The notes under the pieces: model-generated | Databases searched by the model: none | What the model saw: the letters and a program-made list of their open reading frames with translations, nothing else | What the model was told of the DNA's origin: nothing | Assembly: GCA_036245805.1 (NCBI GenBank) | Contig: BTRK01000001.1 | Span: 3,720,001-3,784,000, forward strand | Direction of reading: 5' to 3' | Length of the DNA: 64,000 bases | From: Pristionchus mayeri | Taxonomy: Eukaryota; Nematoda; Chromadorea; Rhabditida; Neodiplogasteridae | In this document: positions 34,614-46,600 of the stretch, one piece after another | Numbering within the stretch: position 1 is the stretch's first letter | How the letters are laid out: every line of letters starts with the position of its first letter | Program-made: the position numbers and the translations under genes

Positions 34614-35019
34614 CAAAAAGTGGCCATGTGAAAAAGTTATATGTTGCGAACAATTTACAATATTTTCTCAGAATATTCTCAGGATCGTCTTGAATCATGA
34701 TGATGATCATTTTGACGCTTTGAATGGGTATCTAACTGGTCTAGAAGCCGAGATGTGATTTTCAGACCACCTTTTTAAAGGCTGCAGCAAATGTGCGACC
34801 GAGCAGCAATCTCAAAAAATTTTCTCGGTAGGTTTCAAGCATGTTTCCAACCTCAGTAAGTTTGACAAGTAGAACAAAATTTATGTAAATAAATAATGGA
34901 TGTTTAAAAAACAGTTGTGCGATTACATCATCACTATGCAACCTGGGATGGTGCAACTGATGACTCAATAGCCGCATCGTATTAATCGATGGATTTTGGT
35001 ACATAGTGCAACAACATCT

Positions 35020-35517
35020 TTTCGTATAAGCTGTTACCTGGTCTATTCTGAAGGGGATTAATGAGAGCTACGTCCCGGATGCCTAATCATCACAACAGCC
35101 CTATGCGAGAGAATCTTCCTATCCCGATTCAATGGCATCCAGCTTTAATTAGATGTTTCCCCTAATGGTAACTAACTTCCAAAAGCGGGACGTTCTACTC
35201 TCTACTATCAACTTGCCTACAAGACTCTAGCCGTGGCCGCGGTCTATGTCAAGAGGGAGAAGATAGATTCAAGATAGCAATCCAATGGTATGGATGGAAT
35301 GACACTAGGATTGGAGACTCTAATCTTGAGGCGAGAACCACGAGTACAATGCACAGCTTTATCGTCTCGGGTAGTCTCTCTTATCAGAGGGACTGCCCCT
35401 TTTTATAGGGACAATTATACGTTACGAAAGTGGCCAATGGCCCGATAAAATGAGATGATGATGTGATGGGAATGTTCTGGAAGGTGAGTCAGATAGTGAG
35501 GGATCGCTATCATGACA
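35020..35517. mobile_element. 498-bp insertion in the right arm of the giant fold-back
   Basis: The left arm reads continuously across this site (ACAACATCTAACTTG), while here the sequence is split with ATCT on both sides (35016-35019 and 35518-35521). The insert has no long open frame and no obvious terminal repeats. It contains a TATA-like CCTTTTTATAGGG at about 35398. A solo LTR is possible but not shown. Confidence 0.6.
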
Positions 35518-38321
35518 ATCTAACTTGCTGTATAAAAAAAATTAAAATCGTCTCCATGCTTTTTGGCGCAACTGTACGAACAAGCTCTTCGCCAGATGCG
35601 CATTTGCTTTTGGGACCACGAAAGTTTTGGACCATGAAAGTTTCGGACCATGAAAGTTTCGGACCACGAAAGTTTCGGACCACGAAAGTTTCGGGCCATG
35701 AAAGTTTCGGACCATGAAAGTATTCGGACCACAAAAGTAGAAAGGCTATATTATTTACCGTTGGGACCACGAAAGTTTCGGACCATGAAAGTTTCGGACC
35801 ATGAAAGTTTCGGACCACGAAAGTTTCGGACCATAAAAGTTTCGGACCACGAAAGTTTCGGACCACGAAAGTTGCTTGGGACCACGAAAGTTTTATGGGA
35901 CATGTCAATTGGTACAGAGCCCTAAATGGAGGGGAGGGAGAGAGAGGTCAGACGGCGAGAGCGCCAGACGGTTAGAGCACGCGCCCTTGGACGGAGTCTA
36001 GCCGTTTCTTGCCGTCTTCCACGCTCTCTAGCGCGCTTCAATGAATAGATAGAAGCTAACTTTCAACAGATGAAATGTTCAGCTCATCATGCTCTACATT
36101 TCTAGCCATGATGCGGGCCCACACGACTATTTTGTCCGAAATTACAGTTTTGCGCATTTCCACGGATTCCTTAGATGAAATATCATGTTTGCAGATGCGC
36201 TCTTTATTTGAGACGTTTCAAGGGATGTTCCTACATTACTTGGAACCGAATTAGTGCAATTTCACCCATATCATAGGTTGTTGACGGTCAAAAAATCTAT
36301 TTTTGAATTTGAGATCATACTGTAGTTTTTGACCATTGAAAGTGCTATAACTGTTGGGGAAACAACTTCAAATGTTGTTTTAGATGATTTAGGATCTATT
36401 TGAGTCCAATAGCTACCAATTAAGGTTTTGGGAGGTTCTCTGTCTGGCACCCATTCTGGAGCCACCCTACTAAAGTGTGCGCTCTTTTTTTTTCATCTTC
36501 ACGATTTGTCTGGTTTTTGGCGAAAAGTTAGTCACCTTTAGGGACTATAAGTTCCGCATAATAACTTTGGTGGGTTTATCCGATTTGATAAATTTCGACA
36601 TTTTTAGTGCACTGCGAATGACACTGTCAACATAAAAGTTGTAGCCCTGGATCCTCTCTTTCTTTGTAAAAAAAGAACGGTCTTCTATCTTTTATTTAAA
36701 CGATGTTATAATCATTTGAGTGCGCCCGATTTGACTGCCTAAAAGTGATAGTATCATGTTTGGCCTTCTGAATCTCGAAGATGACGATAGTTATCAAAAT
36801 TCTGACGACGCCGTTTGAAAGAGCATCATTTGATATTCTTTGTTCCAAATTTGTAGAGGGATTGGTTGATTTTGAATTTCACTGCCGCTGAGTAGTCGAT
36901 TCTCTCGCGATTCCTCTCATATATCCATATTCTAAGTTCTGATGAAACCTTATAGTCTTGCAGGGAAGCTTAGCAAATGCAGCCAATTCCCCTTAGAATA
37001 AATTAATGTAAAATTAAATCCTGACCTTTCGTAGGGACACATCCAGACAAAGCGAGCCAGACGGATGATAGCAGCGAAAGAGGCACGATTGTACTTCTGG
37101 AAATTGATCATTGAACTTTCACTTCTGTCTTATCCTGAATTAATTTTTTGAATCATTTATCATCATAAAATCGACATCAAGTGCCAGAGCCTGCTCGCAG
37201 ATGGCTCGCTCCCACTGCATGAAGACGGGCTGGAGAACCGGATCCTGAATCATTGAAAGATCACAGGTCAACAATTCGAAATGGCGTGGTAAATATAAGC
37301 AAATCAACAGAGAAATTACTCACAGTAAGCATGCCACAGAGCCACCGGCCGCAAAACTCCTCGAGTCTGTCGACATCCACTGGAAGCGGTGCTTCCATTC
37401 CGTAAGCAATGCGGATAATCTGAGAGGGTTTTATTTAATAATAGATCATACTTTATTCGTTTGTTGGCAGTATCCTTTCGTTTTTGTTTATCCATAATTA
37501 ATATAATTATGACTTTGCCTACTTCTGAACTGGTTTTACGGATTCTGGGGTAGCATTTTCACATTGTATCTTAGTAATGTCACCCCTACCTTACCACATA
37601 TATATAATACCGTACCACGGCGAGCTCATCGGGAGTGAATTGTTTCATTACAATCTTCGAGGGAATCGGATCCTCCACTGCCTCTTGCACGATCTCCTGA
37701 AAATGAATTATTGATTCAAAACTATCCCAATTATTGATTCCAAACGATGTTAGCAACATTCTTCTCGTGTATTTCAAACTCTAGCTGCTACGACAGCGAT
37801 TGTCACTATGCAGTTTTCCCTCCACCAAACCTTGAAGAATTCGTCAAATTGAGAGAAGGCTGTAGAATGCACGTGGTATAGAGGACTGTCTCCCTCGTCG
37901 TATCCAGTCTTAAAGTAACGAACTATCAAACGACACTTTTTTTCTAAATATAATATGCGGGGAGAGGGAGTGCTTTATTGCGACACTCACTCCCGACGAC
38001 CTCTGAATGACTTATAGATAAACATGGAACAGTGATGAGCTTGCACATATTGTTATTGGTGGCGCGATGTTACACGTTTGCTCACCGCGAAAGACACATC
38101 GGATCCAGCCGGTATCTCGCCACGAAGAATCCCTTCCACCATATCCTCGGTGGCCTTTGATACGGTAGTCGCCCTGTAAGCGATCCTTCATGTGTGTTAC
38201 TTGATCGTATATCACGTAGAACCTATGAGAGGGAGGACCATTATTATGCCTAAGGGACCCTAATTCAGGACAAAGGTCCCTGCTTCGATGTAAGGGCCCT
38301 GATCCTGGATAACGGTACGTG

Positions 38322-38670
38322 GGCTCTGTCTGGTTTGGGGGACAGTGTTGGTTTCGGGGGACATATGCCCCCCCCCAAACCGACAATATCCCCCCCCCCC
38401 CAAAGCTAACGTCGGGGATGGATGTTGTGATGAGGACAGAATCAGAGGCTTCATTCATTCCTTCTCTGCGCCCTTCACCGAGATTGGCATCACGCAAAAG
38501 TTCAGATGCTTGGGGAGAACACTATCCATGATAGTATGTGCATATTGCTCGGCCATGGAATGTCTCCTAACGATTCATTTTAAGCCGAAAAGTTCGATAT
38601 GTCCCCCAAACCGACAATATGTCCCCAAAACAGACAGGACCCCAATATGTTCCCCAAACCAGACAGAGCC
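38322..38670. mobile_element. 349-bp hairpin element in copy A intron
   Basis: The ends GGCTCTGTCTGGTTTGGGG and CCCCAAACCAGACAGAGCC are inverted, and CCCCAAACCGACAATAT occurs twice inside. It includes poly-C runs at about 38369 and 38391. The neighbouring CAGGGTCCCTGATTCAGGG-like motifs (38230-38320, 38690-38750) also occur in the matching introns of B and C and belong to the host intron. Confidence 0.7.
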
Positions 38671-39189
38671 GGCACCTGATTAAGGGCATGGCTCATTGAG
38701 GCAAGATAAGGGCTCCTGATGCAGGGAGAAGGGTCCCTGATTCAGGGTGAGTTAGTGAAATGGTCTACTCACTCCTCGAGCAGCTTCGAGAGCGTGAAGT
38801 AGAAGCGAGCGACGATGACACGAACTCGAAAGTGAATGATGCCATCGACTGAAATGCAATCGTGAGATAGTGAGAGGAAGACCAGTTATATTAAAAATCG
38901 CATACATTAAGGAGTTGTGGAGATATTTTTAGTATCTATGATTGTGATTATAAGTGATAAAAATGAGTTTGTCGTGAGATACATATAGTAATAATGAAAT
39001 GCAGGTAACAATAGGTTGTAATTTTCAAAGGATTTCAAAGATAAAGGCATCGGATCTGGAATCGGACCAGCTTGGGCAGCCATTTCCTTCTTCGTGAAGA
39101 ATAGTGTTGAAGAGCTAAACTTGTTGGGTCCTCCTCCAAGCGCAGCGAACTGAACTGAAAAAAAAAGTTAATTATCAAATAATATCATC

Positions 39190-39233
<44 letters not shown>
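39190..39233. repeat. (TAA)n microsatellite
   Basis: About 14 uninterrupted ATA/TAA units, next to the Tc1-like remnant. Confidence 0.95.
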
Positions 39234-39295
39234 CGAATTTTTTTGAAACAGTACACATTATTTATCAGAGACAGTAGGAAGATAACAACACGATA

Positions 39296-39929
39296 TTACT
39301 CGATTTGACCTCCATTGGCCTTGACGACAGACAGCCTTGAGACGAGAAGGGACTGACTCGATGACGGATCGCAGGTAGTGGGTATCGATTTTCTCCCATG
39401 CATTCTGGAGGGACTTCTTGAGGCTTGACTTGGCAATGATCCTCGTGTTCTGGCTGTTGAAGACCTACTCCACCGTAAACAACTTCTCATCCGAGTAGAC
39501 AGTCGTGAGATGTTCGCCATGTGCGATCCTACCTAGGAGCTTCTTGCATCTCTTGAGCCTCTTCTCCTTGTGAATGCCAGTCAGACCATGGCCCTTACGC
39601 ATCTTGTAAGGGTGGGACGTGAGACCAGAGTGAACTATCTTGCGCACCGAATGCTCGTCGATTCCAAGATCACGGGCCATCTTTCTCATAGATCGGATGG
39701 GATCACGTGCAACTCGCATCTGCACGATTTTCTTGTTCCTCCGAGTGACAGCAGTGTGAGGTCTGCCCACTCTAGTACGATCCTTAGTCGTGCCCAGCGC
39801 CTTGAAGCGGCAGATGGTATTGTGAACGGTTTGACGGGAAACTCGGAGTTTCTTCGAAGTTCCAGCTGGGGACTCGCCGAGGGTCCAAAGGTCAATAATG
39901 AATTTCCGGTACTGGTGGGGTCGAGTCAT
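39296..39929 (-). pseudogene. Tc1-like transposase remnant with the catalytic core deleted
   Basis: Start at 39929: MTRPHQYRKFIIDLW, then a helix-turn-helix DNA-binding half (KKLRVSRQTVHNTICRFKAL) and VYSDEKLFTVE with the first catalytic Asp. An in-frame TAG follows at the Gln position typical of this subfamily (TVE-stop-VFNSQNTR). About 110 residues normally holding the second and third catalytic residues are missing; the frame resumes at SLKKSLQNAWEKID and ends RLKAVVKANGGQIE. It is a dead deletion derivative. Possible ends are TCAAATAATATC (39175) and GATATTATTTGA (39940). Confidence 0.85.
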
Positions 39930-40366
39930 TACTAGGGGATATTATTTGAAGTGTGCGTTGAACACCTCGAGTGGTATACTAAAACGTGTTATAACATGAA
40001 TTAACAGGTTGATAGGACTGATGAAATATTCGAGTTCAAACTTTGTCAAAGTACTTTCTCCGCACCCTGAAATAATAATGCAACTCACTGGGCCAAGTCT
40101 CCCTCTCCTCTCCTTTCCCATTTGTGAATGTGCACGTGGCAGCGACGATCTCCGGGCACTCTCTGATTCAGGGAACGATTGCGAGTGAGACCTCAAAGAT
40201 CAAAGATTAGTTGGCAAATTAGAAATTAGAGATCAGTTGTACCCAGATAGATACTGCGTCTCCAACGCAAGCTTGTAAAACGTCACGCTTGCAAAAAACA
40301 TTTCCAAAAAATATTTGTTTTTAATTTTTTAAGTATTTTCAATTAATGATCTATACCAAGGTCATC

Positions 40367-40484
40367 GCTTGAGAGATGATTTATACCAAGGTCATAGTTG
40401 ATCTATACCAAGGTCATCGCTTGAGAGATGATCTATACCAAGGTCATAGTTGATCTATACCAAGGTCATCGCTTGAGAGATGAG
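40367..40484. repeat. Tandem repeat in copy A intron
   Basis: Alternating GATCTATACCAAGGTCATCGCTTGAGAG-like and GATCTATACCAAGGTCATAGTT-like units, about 2.5 periods. The GAGAGATGAGGTCCAACGTG edge is single-copy in genes B and C, so the expansion is specific to A. Confidence 0.85.
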
Positions 40485-41305
40485 GTCCAACGTGTTCGAG
40501 CGCGAAAAAGCACTTTCCGTCCGAAAATACAAACATTTAAGAAAAAGTTAAAAAATTAAAATTTCCTGAGAAAAACTAATAGAAAAAACATCAATTTTGA
40601 CTCGATTTTGTCTAAATTTGTTTTTTTTCGAGTGTGCGCATAGGTGAGCAATTTTTAGGTCAGTAACTAAAGGTCAAAGCTCAAAGACGCCGACCTGGAG
40701 TTATAAGCGTATAGTGGACGAGACTCCAGAGGACGTGTTCGTGGTACAGAGGGAAGGGAGCAGTCTTGTCGGCACCAAGGGGAGGAAGGTTCTGAGAGGT
40801 AAAAGATCAAAGATCACAACAGAAAACGCAGACAAACATTAATTATACACTATCACAACAATGATACAAAACACAGACATTGAGATCAAGGCAGGTCCTA
40901 AGTAAACAACGATCAGAGATCAAAGATCACAGTAGTAAACGCGATAGAGCACAGAACATCTCAACAACAAATAAACATGAAACAAAGATTAACGATCACC
41001 TGAATAACACTGTTGATGAGGACTCCATCGTAGATGAACTCGAAGTGGTCCGCATGATGATCTCCCTCACAACTCTCGAGCGAAAGACCGTTGGGGAAGA
41101 CGACTGGGACCCCTGCAGAAAAGAAAGATCAAAGATCAGAATCGAGGAGAATTAGGATTTATCAAACATCACGAAAAAGTTAAAGATATCCGCTAGACTC
41201 ACCCACGGCATTCTCATATTTCTCGGAGTGCACAGAGGGGAACTGGAAATATTTTTTTATTTATTTTTAAAATAATTTTTAAGGAAAAAACAAACTCACA
41301 GCCAT

Positions 41306-41470
41306 TGAGAACAGGGAGAAACCGCGCGCGGCGGAGGGAAAGTGAGAGAATGATTGGAGAAATGAGCGATTGGTTGTTGACTCAATCGAGTTCGAATGCA
41401 AAGTGCGCACGCAAATGGAGAGAACACGTGATTATTGTTGTTTTGCACATTAAGGGCGGAGAATGTTTTG
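41306..41470 (-). promoter_or_regulatory. Conserved 5' flank of copy A
   Basis: The block upstream of the ATG includes CGCGCG(G)CGGAGGGAAA, GAGAGAATGA, AATGCAAAGTGCGCACGCAAAT and ACGTGATTATTGTTGTTTTGCA-like sequence. The same order is found upstream of copy B, the minus fragment (51844-52010) and, inverted, the plus fragment (51075-51242), so it is a shared promoter region. Confidence 0.6.
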
Positions 41471-41520
41471 ATAAGTCACATCAGTGTATGCTTCACCGAT
41501 ATTTTATGTTTAATGAACTA

Positions 41521-42729
41521 TTGGGGTGTCCGGAAAGTTTGTATAATGCTTCGGAAAAAAGTCAGTTCGCGATCAAATGCGGAGATTGCGCAATCTGTTT
41601 GTCAACAATGTATTGCATCATTCTGACGTTGAGTAGTGAGAGGATTTAATCAGTCTCCTAGTTGCTACATTGATTCTTGTGATGGACTCCCATCTCTACC
41701 TCCGAGCAGTTTTACTTCATTACTACCGTCTTGGCCGATCCGTGAAGGAGGTCCACTCTGCCCTGGCCCAGTCGGAAGGAGCTGACGCCCCCTCCATACC
41801 CTTCTGCTATAAGTAGAAAGGGGAGTTTGGTCTCGATGATCAACCCCGCTCTGGACGCCCTCCCTCCCTCGATCAGCCTCTCGTTCTCCGCACACTGAAG
41901 CGCAAGCCCATGGCCAGTGTGCGTGAGTTGAAGAAGGATACTGGTACTCCCAGATCAACGGTGTCCGATATCCTCCATCGATCTGGGAAGAAGCCGAAAC
42001 TCCCACAAGTGATTCCCCATGACCTCTCCCCCGAACAGCTGAAAAATCGTGTTCAAGTCTGTCGGGAATTACTCCATCGTAGATCCAATCTTCGATGGGT
42101 CAATTCCATCATCGCTACAGATGAGAAGTGGATCACGTACGATAACCTTGTGAGGAGACTGCAATGGGTCGATGCAGATGAGAAGCCCACGCCCGTCCCG
42201 AAGAAGGAACTCATCTGCTTCTTCTTCTCAGTGCTCGGTCCCATCTACTGGGAGATCCTCGCCCCTGGCACCAGCATCAATGCCGACCTCTTCTCTGAAC
42301 AACTGGAAGATGTCGCGATCAGAGTCCCTCCCAGACTCCTGAACCAGGGCAAAATTCTTCTTCTGATGGACAATGCTCGCCCACATCGAGCGAAGATGAC
42401 CCAGAAGAAAATGGACGAGCTGAAGATCGAGAGGATTCCCCATCCACCGTATTCCCCGGATCTCTTCCCATGCGACTACCACTGCTTCCGCTCTCTCTCT
42501 GACTTCTGAAAAGGAAAGAAGTTCAAGAATCGAGATGAAGTTGTGAGGGCTTTCGTGAACTGGGCGGTCTCGAAGAAACCCGCATTCTGGAAGAGAGGAA
42601 TCGAGACTCTGCCCAGTCGCTGGAGGGAGGTAGTGAGAAAGAAGGGGGCATACATTGGTCACCGAGAATTGTAAAGCATTGAATAAAAAATAAAAGCAAA
42701 AAATTATACGAACTTTCCGGACACCCCAA
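41521..42729 (+). mobile_element. Mariner element, defective copy (1209 bp)
   Basis: The terminal repeats TTGGGGTGTCCGGAAAGTT and the inverse are flanked by TA (41519-41520 and 42730-42731). The transposase frame (from about 41683) is broken: a 15-bp deletion creates TAG at the position of KWFSRFKKGEF (about 41815), an 18-bp deletion removes EEHGKK near 42210, and a TGC-to-TGA change ends the frame at 42509. It keeps ATDEKWI and MDNARPH. It sits about 220 bp above the ATG of copy A, in its promoter side. Confidence 0.92.
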
Positions 42730-42830
42730 TATTTCGGAAATGATGTGGTGAGAGGCCGTGATTCCTGAAAAAAATAAATTACAATACATCTTCAGAAGTG
42801 ACAATATTCTCGTTCTTAGAAGAGACTTAA

Positions 42831-43431
42831 AGGAGGAGTAAAGTCAATGCGCGCCCGGTTGAAATATTTTTCAATTAGAGGTAACTCTCTTAAAGGAGGA
42901 CTCTCGGCAAAGTAGCCACATCGATATAAGGGAGGTTGCACCCTCCAAAGATCATAGCGTGAGCTAGGAAGTGGACAAACATCGGTAGGATAGCTCCGTG
43001 GTAGAGCAGCCGCCACGTAATCGGAAGGTTGCGGGTTCGATTCCCACCAGTTTTGACAAAACTTCGAAATATTTGAATTCGCGCACTTCCCTGGCCTGTC
43101 AAGCGTCCATGGCACTCAGCCAACTAATCATAACTCTGTTGAGAGTAGAGATATTAATGTAATTTTTTTGGAAGCTTTAGTCGTTAAGGGGATCTTGGCC
43201 ATGGTTACTATAGGCCCCAGAGTTGAACTTTGCCTACAGTCCTCCTTTAAATTCGCGCGCTCTCTCGCTCGTTGCCTGAGCTTACCCTGATTTGGCTCCC
43301 AGCCAACTTCTGATAGCTCTGTTCTGAATGGAGAGATCAATGTGAAACTTTCGGAGCTTCTTATCGTTGTGGAGATCTATACCGTGCATATGAAAGCTTC
43401 AACAGTTGCATGTTGCCTTTACTCCTCGTTT
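42831..43431. mobile_element. TTAA-flanked element with a second one nested inside
   Basis: The outer ends are AGGAGGAGTAAAG (42831) and CTTTACTCCTCG (43431), next to TTAA (42827-42830) and TTTAA. The inner element 42894-43246 has ends AGGAGGACTCTC and its near-inverse ACAGTCCTCCT, with exact TTAA on both sides (42890-42893 and 43247-43250). TTAA duplication is typical of piggyBac-type integration. Confidence 0.75.
42984..43050 (+). ncRNA. tRNA-like (Thr-like) sequence inside the nested TTAA element
   Basis: It contains an A box TAGCTCCGTGGTAGAGC and a B box GGGTTCGATTCCC, with a CACGTAA loop that would read CGT (Thr). The acceptor ends do not pair and the T stem has a mismatch, so it is probably a tRNA-derived relic carried by the element rather than a working tRNA. 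Confidence 0.55.
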
Positions 43432-43676
43432 AAATCACTAGCACTCCATGACAAGGATCTCCGAATGTTAGTATTCCCTTTTGAGCCGTGGTCATAAAAC
43501 ACATCTATTTTTCGAAGCTTTTATCTTTGCCAAACGCACTTTATGTTTACAATACAAGAAAAAAATGCGGCGATTGGCAATTTGTATTGAGAATTAGACT
43601 ATATCTAAGCAGTCGATCGATGGGAGATTACGATAGGCGACGATTAGGAGATCACACACTGCCACTTGTTCTGACT

Positions 43677-46600
43677 CTAGCCATCTTCCTCCTGTCCCTG
43701 GTCCTCATCCGATTCCTTAAAGATAAGGGTGATGATATATTTGATCTTTGAATAATACCTCAATGCGATCATCGATAGAGACGACGGTATGCTCATTCAG
43801 ATCGCGCAAAGGAAGAGACTGCTGAAATTTACATTTTTAAGGTTTAGGAAATTTATGTTTTGAGCAATCTCTATGAGATAATGCTGGCGGAATTAGACAT
43901 TATTTTAATCATTTTCACAGGGTAGTCAATCATTTGTATCTTCAAAATACTTCACCTGCTCCTTCTCTCCATTCTTCTCAGCAATTCCGACCTTGCGCAT
44001 GCCAATCATCGACGAAAGGTGCTATAAAGATAAAATAAGCAACTTATAATCGGATCGACTATTGTCATCCTTTTAATACATTTACTCCATCTATGTGAAA
44101 AGTGAGATACATCGTAAGGTACAGTTTATGTATACATAAAATAAGAAAATTCCAGAGAGATAAGAAAAGAATTACTCACCGTGATCACCGACATGAATAT
44201 CTGTCTCGTGTCCTCGTTTCTTTCCACTTTAGCTCTGCCTCCCATCACCTAAGAAAAAATATTGATTTATTCATAGGCTATCTATTTGAGGAGTTGCATT
44301 GCATTCAAAAAGTTTGGTTGTTACTCTAAGCGATTTTTACACTTGGTGTGTACTTACATCGGAGAGGAAGTTCACGAAACTGCGATTGACCGGGTACTGC
44401 AGCCACACCTGACAAAGAATTTAGTAAACAACACCAAAACACAACATTAACAACAAAACAACAATAATACTACCATGTCAGCGCATACACCAATGACCAC
44501 ACGCTTCGCGGCGGGAGTACTGTAATGGTTCAATGAAAATTTGCTAATATATAACTTGAGCAAACATTATTCAAAGCACATTGCAAAATGCCTTGTAACA
44601 ATATCTAATAATAATAATTCAGTCGATACCTTCCGTAGGGAAGAGCCCAGACAGCGCGACCCAGTCGGATGATATCAATGAAAGAGGTACGGTTGTACTT
44701 CTAAAAATGATGTGTGATTCTTGAACTTTAAACTTAATTCTGAATGACTTTTTTGAATCATTAAAGATCAAAACAACTGACGTCAAGAGCCAGAGCGTGC
44801 TCGCAGATGGCTCGCTCCCACTGCATGAAGACGGACTGGAGAACCGGTTTCTGAATCAGCAAAAGATCAAAGATCAGCTATAATCGATTGGTCGAAAACG
44901 GCGTACAATTCGGTATCAGAACAAAAATCAGAGCAGTAACTCACATCAAGCATCATCTCGAGCCAAACCCCTGCGAAATCCTTGAGTCTGTCGACATCAA
45001 CCGGAAGCGGCGCCTCCATTCCATAGGCAATGTGGACAACCTGTGAGGATATTGATTTATTATGCATAAATACTTTTTAGACTCATTAAGTTTTTGTTAA
45101 TTCAGAATGATAATTCAGTGAAACTGGAATTATGGAGTTTCATTTGTTTGTGTTGCGCGAGTCCATATGTAGGGACCACTAGCTCCGCCCACTTTCCTCT
45201 GACACGATGCCCCCTCGAAAGCAAGACAGAGCAATCACAGCGTTCATTCTTAACCAAATTACTTGATCAAAACAGAATTCGAAAGCTCTTCCCATGTGCT
45301 TTCGATATGTCACTATTCAAAAAACAGTTTTTGCAGTTATGGTGTTGAAAAATCGAACTTTATAACGCGATCCATCATTTTTCACAGATTTTTGCTATGC
45401 GTGAGTAGTGCAATTATGATACACTGTTTGAATAGTGAAAATATGATAGCCAGCAACCATTCAAACAAGTTGGCCAAAGGAAATCAAAACATATTGATTT
45501 CCCGGCCCGTGATTCGAAGTAAACTAGTCGGTGCCTGGACTAAAAGATCGCCGTCTCCTTCTCTCCCTCTCCTCCCTTTCCTCTCGCTCGTCTCTGACCC
45601 GGCGCGTGTAGAGAGCGACTGCTCATGCGAAAGAGCGGGATTGCAGCGCATTCCCGTCTCTCCTCGCAGGGGTGAGGCGAAGCCGGGAAAAGGCGAAGCT
45701 CTGCCCAAAATTTTAGCGATTTGACTGGGAAGGGATCGGAATTGACTCCGCCCCTTTCTTCGTCGTCTCGGTTTTCCCCCACTCTCTGTAGAAGTCTTTT
45801 CAAACACTTCTTGAGGTCTAGCGCCATTCAGAGATGAGATATCGACAAAAGGCCAAAAGTATGATCATGTTAGGACCTCAGCGGCTGTGTTGAGCATAGT
45901 TTGGGAGAAATGGCTTCATTTCGGCTATACCCCTTGTGGTCCCTATCCATACGTACCACGGCCAGCTCATTGGGAGTGAATTGAAACTTCATGATAGGCT
46001 TGGGACCGGTGGACACCTTCTTCAGGGCAGCTTGCGCGATTGGCTGCAAATATAAAATCGATTGGCTCCAAGTTGTTACGGAACTAGGTCGGATGATCAC
46101 CGTCGGATGGTAACCTACTGGATCACAACAAAAAATGGACCCTTCTGCAGAACTTTCACAGTAGGTTCCCAAAGTGTCAGAAATGATTCTGCGAAAGATA
46201 TATCACTGCTCGCATCTAGAGGTATTAATCGAGTAACCCAAATTCGGCTCGTTTAAAGAACGACTCTCAGCAGCAACGCGCCCGATTGAAACATGTTTCA
46301 AATAGGAATAAACTCTGTCACGTGCTCTCTCGTTCGTTTCCTGACATTCAGGGTCACTTGGCTCTCAGCCAAATCATAATAACTTGCTTCAAATTAAATA
46401 TATGAAAATGCGTTTTTGGGGATTCCATTGATTTTTTTTGACCCGCGCAACTTTCTTGTATGATTTTTAGAGTCAATTTTTGTGAAACCCTTTCTTTAAT
46501 GGAATATCCATTAACAGAACCGAACTGCCATCCCATGTAGTTATCCCCCAATCAAACCTTGAATTTGTCTCCGAATCGAGCGAGCGCTACAATGTGCATG

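Larger units (their letters stand above)
27989..36922. mobile_element. Giant fold-back complex (about 8.9 kb) in an intron of copy A
   Basis: The left arm (27989-29690) and right arm (34050-36922, inverted) carry the same sequence in opposite order at roughly 90% identity: outer ends GAGAGGAATCGCGAGAGAATC, blocks such as GTGCCAGACAGAGAACC, a 16-bp tandem repeat patch, and inner ends ACTGATAAGAGTAGTG. Between the arms lies the satellite array. The right arm has extra insertions at 35020-35517 and 34119-34613. No transposase frame was found. A host duplication at the ends was not resolved. In copies B and C the same intron is under 200 bp, so this is an insertion. Confidence 0.8.
27099..41305 (-). 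pseudogene. Tandem gene family copy A: unknown protein with CaaX-like tail, frameshifted
   Basis: The first exon is only ATG-GCT (41303-41305 plus the next codon). The next is 41203-41243 (PSVHSEKYENAVG), then 40995-41110 (GVPVVFPNGLSLESCEG, FEFIYDGVLINSVIQ), 40700-40795 (GADKTAPFPLYHEHVLW), 40085-40193, 39060-39158, 38785-38848 (VDGIIHFRVRVIVARFYFTL), 38085-38190, 37800-37890, 37610-37700 (FTPDELAVVR), 37325-37425 (AYGMEAPLPVDVDRLEEF), 37170-37240 (VFMQWERAICEQALALD), 37030-37105, 27910-27965, 27805-27850, 27435-27500, 27210-27310, and 27099-27170 ending QCVIS. No known domain recognised. The exon at 40085-40193 has one extra base relative to copies B and C (around 40158-40172), which breaks the frame after LTRNRSL. 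An 8.9-kb fold-back complex fills one intron. Compared with B and C it lacks the QSLPLRDLNEH exon and its intron. Confidence 0.6.

Noticed and set aside
38012..38683. Frames of up to 161 codons on both strands
   Set aside because: They run through a true exon into a C-rich hairpin element; only the RGEIPAGSDVSFA exon is supported by conservation.
45263..45827. Overlapping Arg/Ser-rich frames of 95-153 codons
   Set aside because: They overlap on both strands in GC-rich low-complexity sequence inside an intron of copy B.
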